A stretch of DNA of 64,000 nt from Ottowia testudinis (lineage in GTDB: Bacteria > Pseudomonadota > Gammaproteobacteria > Burkholderiales > Burkholderiaceae_C). Every line of letters begins with the position of its first letter. Within the stretch, counting starts at the first letter, position 1. Of this stretch, positions 58,189 to 64,000 are shown piece by piece. The notes under the pieces are model-generated. The model saw only the letters and a program-made list of their open reading frames with translations. It searched no databases and was not told where the DNA came from. The DNA is taken from NCBI RefSeq assembly GCF_017498525.1, contig NZ_CP071796.1, positions 3,224,001-3,288,000 of the forward strand, read 5' to 3'. The translations under genes and the position numbers were made by a program.

Positions 58189-58605
58189 ATGAACCCCATC
58201 ACGATCTACCACAACCCCCAGTGCGGCACCTCGCGCAACGTGCTGGCCATGATCCGCGCCGGCGGCGAGCAGCCCAACGTCGTCGAGTACCTGAAGACAC
58301 CGCCCAGCCGCGACGAACTCAAAGCCATCGCCGCCGCCACCGGCGAGCCGCTGCGCGCGCTGCTGCGCACCAAGCAGCCCCAGTACTTGGCGCAAGGCCT
58401 GGACAACCCCGCCTTGACCGACGACCAGTTGGCCGACGCGATGGTCGCCACGCCCGTGCTCATCAACCGCCCCATCGTCGTCACGCCGCGCGGCACGCGC
58501 CTGTGCCGGCCGTCCGAGGCGGTGCTGGACATCCTGCCGCAGCCGCTGACGCAGGATTTCGTCAAGGAAGATGGCGAGGTGGTGCCGGCGCGGCCACGGT
58601 CTTGA
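58189..58605 (+). CDS. arsC: Arsenate reductase, glutaredoxin-dependent type
   Basis: Predicted 138 aa. The catalytic Cys is in ITIYHNPQCGTSRNVLAMIR, and the arginines of the arsenate site lie in LINRPIVVTPRGTRLCRPSE. It reduces arsenate to arsenite using glutathione and glutaredoxin. It lies about 5 kb from arsR-acr3. The ATG at 58189 is preceded by AT-poor sequence without a clear Shine-Dalgarno. Confidence 0.93.
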   Translation: MNPITIYHNPQCGTSRNVLAMIRAGGEQPNVVEYLKTPPSRDELKAIAAATGEPLRALLRTKQPQYLAQGLDNPALTDDQLADAMVATPVLINRPIVVTPRGTRLCRPSEAVLDILPQPLTQDFVKEDGEVVPARPRS

Positions 58606-58627
58606 CGCAGCGCTGCAAATCGTCAAG

Positions 58628-58684
58628 CAAAACGGCCCGCATCGCTTCACTGGCAAGCGCGAGCAGCTTCTTTTTCAATAGCGA
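58628..58684. repeat. Family-1 repeat between arsC and chrA
   Basis: AAACGGCCCGCATCGCTTCA, CTGGCAAGCGCGAGCAGCTT, CTTTTTCAATAGC. It follows arsC by about 20 bases. Confidence 0.75.
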
Positions 58685-58702
58685 ACGGCGTTTTTTCCTG
58701 GT

Positions 58703-59350
58703 TTGGCCATGCCCACGTTTGATCGCCCTGCCCCGGCCACCACCGCCGAGCCGCCGCTCAACGCACCGCGATCCCTCGGCGACCTGTTCTGGTCCTTCAC
58801 CTGGCTGGCGCTGCAGGGCTTCGGCGGCGTGCTGGCGGTGGTGCAGCGCGAGCTGGTCGAGAAAAAGCGCTGGATGACGCGCGAGCAGTTCATCGAGGAC
58901 TGGGCGGTGGCGCAAATCATGCCCGGCCCCAACGTGGTGAACCTGTCGATGATGATCGGCGGCCGCCACTTCGGCCTGGCCGGCGCGCTGGCGGCGCTGG
59001 GCGGCATGCTGGCGCTGCCGCTGGTGGTGGTGCTGGTACTGGCGGCGCTGTTCGCCACCGTGACCGACCACGCGCTGGCGCAACGCGCGCTGCGCGGCAT
59101 GGGCGCGGTGGCGGCGGGGCTGATCATTGCCACCGGCATCAAGCTGATCGGCGCGCTGCGCCGCAACGCCCTGGGCGCGCCGGCCTGCGCGGCGCTGGCG
59201 GTGGCCACCTTCATCGCCATCGTGGTGCTGCGCTGGCCGTTGATCTGGGTGCTGCTGGGCGTGGGCGGCGTCGGCTGCGCGTGGGCCTGGCGCGGCGTGG
59301 GCAACCCGCCGCCACCGCCCGCCAATGCCGCCCAGCCGCCCCAGCCATGA
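58703..59350 (+). CDS. chrA: Chromate transporter, N-terminal-type subunit
   Basis: Predicted 215 aa (213 from the second ATG). The CHR pattern is seen in LFWSFTWLALQGFGGVLAVV, VEKKRWMTREQFIEDWAVAQ and IMPGPNVVNLSMMIGGRHFG, with about six membrane spans. CHR proteins export chromate; this is the half-length, paired type. Its stop overlaps the start of the next gene (ATGA), so the two form a two-subunit transporter. Confidence 0.9.
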   Translation: MAMPTFDRPAPATTAEPPLNAPRSLGDLFWSFTWLALQGFGGVLAVVQRELVEKKRWMTREQFIEDWAVAQIMPGPNVVNLSMMIGGRHFGLAGALAALGGMLALPLVVVLVLAALFATVTDHALAQRALRGMGAVAAGLIIATGIKLIGALRRNALGAPACAALAVATFIAIVVLRWPLIWVLLGVGGVGCAWAWRGVGNPPPPPANAAQPPQP

Positions 59351-59943
59351 GCATCACGCTGACCGCCGCCGACTGGCTGGAGCTGTTCACGCAGTTCCTG
59401 TCGATCTCGCTGCTGGCCGTCGGCGGCGCCATTGCCACCGCGCCCGAGATGCACCGCTACCTGGTCGGCGCGCGCGGCTGGCTGAGCGAGGACCAGTTCA
59501 ACTCGTCCATCGCCATCGCCCAGGCCGCGCCAGGGCCGAACGTGCTGTTCGTTGGCCTGATGGGTTGGAACGTGGGGCTGAACGCCGGCGGCGGACCGGC
59601 GGGCGGCTGGCGCGCCTACGCGCTGGCGCTGCTGGGCGTGGCAGTGACGATGCTGGGCATGCTGATCCCCTCGGGCATCCTCACCTACACCGCCACGCGC
59701 TGGGCGCACAAGAACCGCGAGCTGCGCGCGGTGCGCGCCTTCAAGACGGGCATGGCGCCGCTGGTGGTGGCGCTGCTGTTCGCCACCGGCTGGCTGCTGA
59801 CCGCCGCGCACCAACAACCCGCGCGCGACTGGCGGCTGTGGCTGCTGACCGCCGCGACAGCACTGATCGTGTGGCGCACGCGACTGCACCTGCTGTGGCT
59901 GATCGGCGCCGGGGCGGTGCTGGGGATGATGGGTGTGGTCTAG
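59347..59943 (+). CDS. chrA: Chromate transporter, C-terminal-type subunit
   Basis: Predicted 198 aa. The second CHR half: FTQFLSISLLAVGGAIATAP, GWLSEDQFNSSIAIAQAAPG and PNVLFVGLMGWNVGLNAGGG, with six membrane spans. The ATG overlaps the preceding stop by four bases. The pair is expected to make an antiparallel dimer, as do other short CHR proteins. Specificity for chromate is inferred from the family. Confidence 0.9.
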   Translation: MSITLTAADWLELFTQFLSISLLAVGGAIATAPEMHRYLVGARGWLSEDQFNSSIAIAQAAPGPNVLFVGLMGWNVGLNAGGGPAGGWRAYALALLGVAVTMLGMLIPSGILTYTATRWAHKNRELRAVRAFKTGMAPLVVALLFATGWLLTAAHQQPARDWRLWLLTAATALIVWRTRLHLLWLIGAGAVLGMMGVV

Positions 59944-60374
59944 GCGTGCAACACCACGCCGAGCCCAAGCGCCGCCAGTAAGCCCAGCGCGACCACGGCA
60001 CCCCAGCGATGCTGCGCGGCATCGACGCGGGCAAAACCAGCCCAGTCACCGGCGTCGGCCTTTGTCTGCCGCAATCGCACCAGCCCAATGCAGGCCAAAT
60101 TGGCGGCCACCGCCAGGGTGCCGGCACCAAACTTGAACCACCAAACAGCGGACCAGTGGGGCGCTAGAAAAAACAGCCAGCCGCCGCTCAAAACCGTCAA
60201 CAACAGCGCGGGCAGTTCGATCCCCAGATCAACTCGCCAATGCAAGGCGGCCAGCGTGCGTTCAAACTCCGGGCCACGCCCCAGCAGTGCCCGCTCAAAC
60301 ATGGCTTCGGTCACCACACAACCCAGCCACACGCTGGCAGAGATCACATGAAAGTGGGCAATAAGGGCACGCAT
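59940..60374 (-). CDS. Four-helix membrane protein of unknown function
   Basis: Predicted 144 aa with four hydrophobic segments: FHVISASVWLGCVVTEAMFE, IELPALLLTVLSGGWLFFLA, GTLAVAANLACIGLV and the C-terminal ALGLLAALGLGVVL. The first His and Trp (HFHVISASVWLG) are typical of the CopD/DUF2269-like integral membrane proteins. It overlaps the end of the second chrA gene by four bases, on the other strand. The role is unknown. Confidence 0.65.
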   Translation of the reverse strand: MRALIAHFHVISASVWLGCVVTEAMFERALLGRGPEFERTLAALHWRVDLGIELPALLLTVLSGGWLFFLAPHWSAVWWFKFGAGTLAVAANLACIGLVRLRQTKADAGDWAGFARVDAAQHRWGAVVALGLLAALGLGVVLHA

Positions 60375-60449
60375 GGGTTCGCATCTTGGCGGCCCTCAAC
60401 ATGGTCGGCAACTCGCCTTTTGCTCAGGATTCATTCGCGACAGGGCACG

Positions 60450-61112
60450 TCAGCGCTGTCGAAGCACCTTCAGGCAAAGCGCCGCCAGCTCTGTGCGAAA
60501 TGCGGCGCTGGCCAGCAGCGGAGACTGCTCCAAAACCGCGGCCCCCACCGCCCCCATGAGCCCGCGCGACAGTAGAAAAAGCTGCGATGGGGACGGTGGA
60601 AGCAATCCCTGGGCCCGTCCCGCAGGCGAGCTGGCCAGCGCCTCCACGAACGCGGCCAAGCGCTCGCTCGCGGCGCGAACCGAAGCCAGGCGCGGGGCAC
60701 TGAAAGATGCGCTCCAGGCCAATCGCGCCACGGCCAAATCCTGCGCATCGCGTTGGCCGCCAAACGCGTCCACATAGGTGTTGACGTAGGCTGCCACCGT
60801 GATCTCCACGGGCTGCGGCGCGCCCAACGCCTCGTGCAACACCTCATCCAGCCGGCGCACACCGTCGGCGCGAAAAGCCTCCACAACCGCCGCCAGCAGC
60901 GCCTCGCGCGAATCGAAATACTGGTAAAGCGAACCAATCGACACCCCCGCCACCTCGGCGACGCGGTTGGTGGTTAACCGTTCTACACCGTCCTGCACCA
61001 GCACCAGCCGAACGGCTTGGAGTACCACCTCGGCCGTCGCGCGCGAGCGCGCCTGGGCCGGTTGACGACGCTGGGGACGCTGCATCCCGGGGATTCGTTG
61101 ATCCGCGGACAT
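60450..61112 (-). CDS. TetR-family transcriptional regulator
   Basis: Predicted 220 aa. N-terminal HTH: SRATAEVVLQAVRLVLVQDG, VERLTTNRVAEVAGVSIGSL and YQYFDSREALLAAVVEAF. The C-terminal ligand-binding domain is variable. The effector cannot be predicted. The ATG at 61112 is used; another at 61085 would remove nine residues. It is divergent from no near gene; its target may be the membrane protein downstream or the lipoprotein upstream. Confidence 0.9.
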   Translation of the reverse strand: MSADQRIPGMQRPQRRQPAQARSRATAEVVLQAVRLVLVQDGVERLTTNRVAEVAGVSIGSLYQYFDSREALLAAVVEAFRADGVRRLDEVLHEALGAPQPVEITVAAYVNTYVDAFGGQRDAQDLAVARLAWSASFSAPRLASVRAASERLAAFVEALASSPAGRAQGLLPPSPSQLFLLSRGLMGAVGAAVLEQSPLLASAAFRTELAALCLKVLRQR

Positions 61113-61120
61113 GCGAGAGC

Positions 61121-61465
61121 TCAACGCGGGTTCTCGAAAAACACCGCGTTGGTGTAATCGCTGATCTCGAAGTACACCTTCTTCTCGCCCGGGTCGGCCA
61201 GCATGTTCAGGTTTTCGTCCAGCACGCCGTAGCCGTAGCGGTAGGCGCGAGGTTTGCCGTCGTCGGTGCCCAGGGCGGTGCTGATCTTGTCGACCTTCAA
61301 GAAGCGCCGCACCAGCTTGTCACCCGCGTAGATTTCCAGCACGCCGTTGGTGCCGGTCCAGTTCTGGATGTCGCGGTTGATCTTGTTTTGCTGCTCTTGC
61401 GTGCAGCCCGTCAATAAAAGCGCGCTCGCGCACGACAGTATTGCGTAAGCAGCTATATTTTTCAT
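61121..61465 (-). CDS. Small lipoprotein of unknown function
   Basis: Predicted 114 aa. Signal peptide LSCASALLLTGCTQEQQNKI with lipidated Cys near residue 21. The rest is a compact domain: GVLEIYAGDKLVRRFLKVDK, then KPRAYRYGYGVLDENLNML and KKVYFEISDYTNAVFFEN. The first codons and start region match a family-1 repeat. It ends 8 bases before the TetR start. I do not recognise a function. Confidence 0.8.
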   Translation of the reverse strand: MKNIAAYAILSCASALLLTGCTQEQQNKINRDIQNWTGTNGVLEIYAGDKLVRRFLKVDKISTALGTDDGKPRAYRYGYGVLDENLNMLADPGEKKVYFEISDYTNAVFFENPR

Positions 61466-61470
61466 AGTTT
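61413..61470. repeat. Partial family-1 repeat at the start of the lipoprotein gene
   Basis: On the minus strand AAAAATATAGCTGCTTACGC matches the left arm well; GCGAGCGCGCTTTTATT may be the right arm. It encodes the KNIAAYA part of the signal peptide. Confidence 0.5.
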
Positions 61471-61478
61471 TTGATTCA

Positions 61479-62231
61479 TCAAAAGTCCAGCAACAGGGGC
61501 AGCAGCCGCGCCGAGGTGCCGCGCAGCACGGCGTCGGCCACTTCGTCCAGCTCGGTCGGCTCGGGGTTGACGACGACCACCTGCGCGCCCGCCGCGCGGG
61601 CCCGGTGCGCGAGCCCCGCCGCCGGATAGACCACGCCCGCCGTGCCCACCACCAGCATGACTTGGCAGCGCGCGGCCGCCTGTTCGGCGGCGGCGAGCGC
61701 CGCGGACGGCAGCATTTCGCCAAACCACACCACCGCCGGCCGCACCATGTTGCCGCATTGGGCGCAGCGCGGCGGCCGCCCGGGTTCGGCCTGTCCGACG
61801 TGGCAGGCATCTTGCGGACGGCGCGCCAGCGCGCAGGCGTCGAGCCATTGGTCTTCAAAGATGTTGCCGTGCAGCGCCAGCACGCCGGGGCTGCCGGCCC
61901 GCTGGTGCAGGCCATCGACGTTCTGCGTGATCAGCGTCAGCCGGCCGGGGTGGCGGTGCTGAAAGTCGGCCACGGCGCGGTGACCAGGGTTCGGCTGCAC
62001 GTGTTGCAGATTGGAGCGCCGTTCGGCGTACCAATCCCACACGCACGCCGGGTCGCGGCGGAAGGCGTCTTCGGTCGCCAGGTCTTCGGGCTTGAAGCGC
62101 GCCCAGTAGCCGGTCTGCGCATCGCGGAAGGTGGGCACGCCCGATTCGGCGCTGACGCCGGCGCCGGTGAGCATGGCGATGTGCGCCGCGTTTTGCAGCC
62201 AGTGCTGGACTTCGGTGATGTGTTGTGCCAT
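61479..62231 (-). CDS. NAD-dependent sirtuin deacylase
   Basis: Predicted 250 aa. Sirtuin motifs: AMLTGAGVSAESGVPTFRDA, LITQNVDGLHQRAGSPGVLA, LHGNIFEDQW with catalytic His, and RPAVVWFGEMLPSAALAAAE. Zinc cysteines appear in the DACALARRPQDAC and RCAQCGN region. It removes acyl groups from lysines using NAD. PrpE in this window carries a typical acetyl-regulated Lys, but no link is shown. Confidence 0.92.
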   Translation of the reverse strand: MAQHITEVQHWLQNAAHIAMLTGAGVSAESGVPTFRDAQTGYWARFKPEDLATEDAFRRDPACVWDWYAERRSNLQHVQPNPGHRAVADFQHRHPGRLTLITQNVDGLHQRAGSPGVLALHGNIFEDQWLDACALARRPQDACHVGQAEPGRPPRCAQCGNMVRPAVVWFGEMLPSAALAAAEQAAARCQVMLVVGTAGVVYPAAGLAHRARAAGAQVVVVNPEPTELDEVADAVLRGTSARLLPLLLDF

Positions 62232-62301
62232 GACGAAACGGGACAAGGAAGCTGCGTCAAGCTTACCGCGCAGCGGCGCGCGAACCAGGGGGCCCGCCCC
62301 T

Positions 62302-63639
62302 TCAAGCTGATGCCAGCGGCAGCACCACGCACACCCGCAGGCCCGTGCCTTGCGCCTCATCCACCCACCCCAGATGCACCCGCGCGCCCATGCGATCGGC
62401 CACGGCCTTGACGATGGCCAGCCCCAGGCCTGCGCCGACCTGGTCGCTGCCGAGGCTGCGATAAAACGGATCGAACACCCGCTCGCGCTCCTCGGGCGCA
62501 ATGCCGGGGCCCGAATCCTGGATGGTCAGCACGGCGTGCGTCTGCCGCGGGGTGACGGACAGGTCAACGCGGCCGCCGGCGGGCGTGTAGCGGATCGCGT
62601 TGTCAACCAGGTTCTTCACCACGGTCAGAAGATCGAGTGCGTTGGCCCAGACCTGCGCGTCCTGCGCGTCGGCCACGCCCAGGTCGATCTGCCGCGCCTG
62701 CGCCAGCGGCAGCAGGTCTTCCAGCACCCGCCGATAAATGGCCTGTACCGACAGCGCCGCGGACGGCCGCTGTGGTGCGGACTGGGCGCTGGCCAGCGCC
62801 AGCAACTGGTCCATCAGGCCGCGCCCGCGTTCGATGCCCTGGCGCAGGGTGGCCAGGCGCTCGCGCGCGGGGTCTGACATCTCGGCCTTGGCCAGCCGCT
62901 CGGCCTGCAGCGACAAGGCGGTCAAGGGCGAGCGCAGCTCGTGCGCGGCATCGGCCACAAAGCGGCGCTGCGTGTGCATGGATTCATCCACGCGCGCCAG
63001 CAAGCGGTTGATGGCCACCACGAAGGGTCGCACCTCGGTGGGCAGATGCTGCTGGCTGACCGGGTGCAAGGCCCGTTCGGCGCGCTGGTCGATATCGGCC
63101 GACAAGGCGGCAATGGGGCGGAACAACTGGCGCACCAGATGCGCCACCATCAGCAGCAGCACCGGCACCAGAATGAGCAAGGGCATCACGGTGCGCAAGG
63201 CGCTGTCGCGCGCGATCTCGTCGCGCAGCGCGGTCTGCTGCGCCACCGCGACGCGCTCGCCGACTGCCGTGGTCATGACCAGCACGCGCAGCGTCTGGCC
63301 GGCCACGTCCAGCGTGTGCAAACCGTTGGCCAGCGCGGGCGGCCAAGGCAGCGCGCCGGGGTGGTCGACAGCGCCGAGCGGCTGGACGATGACGCGCGAT
63401 TCGGGGTCGGCATCTTTGGCTTGGCTCTGCGCCAAGGACGGTGCCAGCGGCCCCGGCTGCCGATCCAGCAGCGCCGCCACCTGGCGCAGCACATCGTCTT
63501 GCAATTCGTTCGCTTCGTCGAAAGCCGCAACAAACGAAAAAATACCGGCCGCCACGGCCACCAGCAGAATCGCCAGCGACAGCACAACCGACAGCTTGAA
63601 CTGAACCGATTCGCTCAGGCGCTTTTTGAAACCATCCAT
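62302..63639 (-). CDS. QseC/PmrB-like sensor histidine kinase
   Basis: Predicted 445 aa. Two membrane helices (about 15-38 and 148-168), a periplasmic region between, then an HAMP-like linker and the kinase: phosphorylated His in FVADAAHELRSPLTALSLQA, N box NLVDNAIRYTPAGG, G box DSGPGIAPEERERVFDPFYR, GAGLGLAIVKAVADRMG. It senses an unknown signal. Its start overlaps the response regulator end by about 25 bases, so they are translated together. Confidence 0.9.
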   Translation of the reverse strand: MDGFKKRLSESVQFKLSVVLSLAILLVAVAAGIFSFVAAFDEANELQDDVLRQVAALLDRQPGPLAPSLAQSQAKDADPESRVIVQPLGAVDHPGALPWPPALANGLHTLDVAGQTLRVLVMTTAVGERVAVAQQTALRDEIARDSALRTVMPLLILVPVLLLMVAHLVRQLFRPIAALSADIDQRAERALHPVSQQHLPTEVRPFVVAINRLLARVDESMHTQRRFVADAAHELRSPLTALSLQAERLAKAEMSDPARERLATLRQGIERGRGLMDQLLALASAQSAPQRPSAALSVQAIYRRVLEDLLPLAQARQIDLGVADAQDAQVWANALDLLTVVKNLVDNAIRYTPAGGRVDLSVTPRQTHAVLTIQDSGPGIAPEERERVFDPFYRSLGSDQVGAGLGLAIVKAVADRMGARVHLGWVDEAQGTGLRVCVVLPLASA

Positions 63640-64000
63640 CCAGCACCCCGCACGTTCTTGATGGCATCGCCGCCCAGCTTCTTGCGCAGCGCGTGAATCA
63701 GAAACTCGATGGCGTTGCTCTCGACCTCTTCGCCCCAGCCGTAGACGCGGTCTTCCAGCTCGGCGCGCGAGAGGATGGCGCCGGGCCGCACCATCAGCGC
63801 GTGCAGCAGGGCAAATTCACGCCGCGACAAAGCCACAGGCGCCTGGCCCGTGGCCGTGGCTTCATGCGTGGCAGGGTCCAGCGAGAGGAGTGCGCTGGTG
63901 AGCAGCGGCGCGGCGGTGCCGCCCTTGCGGCGCAGCACGGCGCGCATGCGGGCCAGCAATTCGACCATCTCGAAGGGTTTGAGCACGTAGTCATCGGTGC
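63615..64000 (-). CDS. OmpR-family response regulator, C-terminal part (gene continues past the right edge)
   Basis: 128 codons are in the window. It begins within the receiver domain at DDYVLKPFEMVELLARMRAV, where the conserved Lys-Pro is visible. The winged-helix output domain follows: LSRREFALLHALMVRPGAIL, RVYGWGEEVESNAIEFLIHA, LRKKLGGDAIKNVRGAGWMV. It pairs with the overlapping histidine kinase and would be the QseB/PmrA-type regulator. The phosphoacceptor Asp is outside. Confidence 0.9.
   Translation of the reverse strand, partial: TDDYVLKPFEMVELLARMRAVLRRKGGTAAPLLTSALLSLDPATHEATATGQAPVALSRREFALLHALMVRPGAILSRAELEDRVYGWGEEVESNAIEFLIHALRKKLGGDAIKNVRGAGWMVSKSA

Overview
The window is a stretch of high-GC chromosome from a betaproteobacterium. 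Gene content and order point to Burkholderiales, family Comamonadaceae. The evidence is the ndk-rlmN-pilW-rodZ-ispG block, the odhA-odhB-odhL-zapE block, the rpsF-priB-rpsR-rplI-dnaB block, a phasin-like protein, and Isc, Tol-Pal and OdhAB sequences of betaproteobacterial type. No species can be named from sequence alone. Most of it is housekeeping core; the accessory content is an IS30-family element, an IS200/IS605-family element, a toxin-antitoxin-like pair, arsenic and chromate resistance genes, and a decayed lipoprotein gene.

Layout: 1-3583 (minus strand) holds ispG (cut by the window edge), rodZ-like, pilW-like, rlmN and ndk. 3750-4854 is an IS30-family element. 4892-8324 (minus) is rluB-scpB and rluD, with bamD divergent. 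9347-14073 is a dinG/yoaA-type helicase, a YdcH-like protein, a PP2C phosphatase, a lipoprotein and zapE. 14146-20833 (minus) is the 2-oxoglutarate dehydrogenase operon sucA-sucB-[toxin-antitoxin-DUF2867]-lpd, followed by prpE, a phasin-like gene, an isochorismatase-fold gene and tRNA-Val. 24574-31466 (minus) is iscR-iscS-iscU-cupin-iscA-(small Cys-rich protein)-hscB-hscA-fdx-dnaQ. 31841-38740 is uvrB, the DUF4832 remnant, an aspartate/tyrosine aminotransferase, dnaB and rplI. 38760-42597 (minus) is rpsR-priB-rpsF and tolB-pal-cpoB. 42786-48565 is msbA, sixA, ppk1 and a GT4 glycosyltransferase. 48690-49260 is the IS200/IS605 element. 49360-54690 is an LpxH-like phosphatase, an OlsB-like acyltransferase, arsR, acr3, a methyltransferase and a LysR regulator. 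54708-60374 is a DOMON-like protein, namZ, an acetyltransferase, a hotdog thioesterase, a cobalamin riboswitch, arsC and a split chromate transporter. 60450-64000 (minus) is a TetR regulator, a small lipoprotein, a sirtuin and a QseBC-like two-component pair, cut by the right edge.

The most striking structure is a dispersed small inverted repeat of about 50 bp. It has AT-rich ends, a TAGCTNCT-like arm and a GCGCTTG(N4-8)CAAGCGC-like palindrome. I count about 18 copies by eye. Many sit at or beyond the 3' ends of genes, where they supply stop codons (sucA, iscR, dinG). At least two lie in frame inside protein linkers (sucB, rluB), with possible further cases in hscA and in a lipoprotein signal peptide. 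One copy has been split by the IS30 element. A second, G/C-run hairpin repeat occurs at three or four places. The other leading observation is a well-formed cobalamin riboswitch that sits upstream of a thioesterase gene rather than any recognisable B12 gene.
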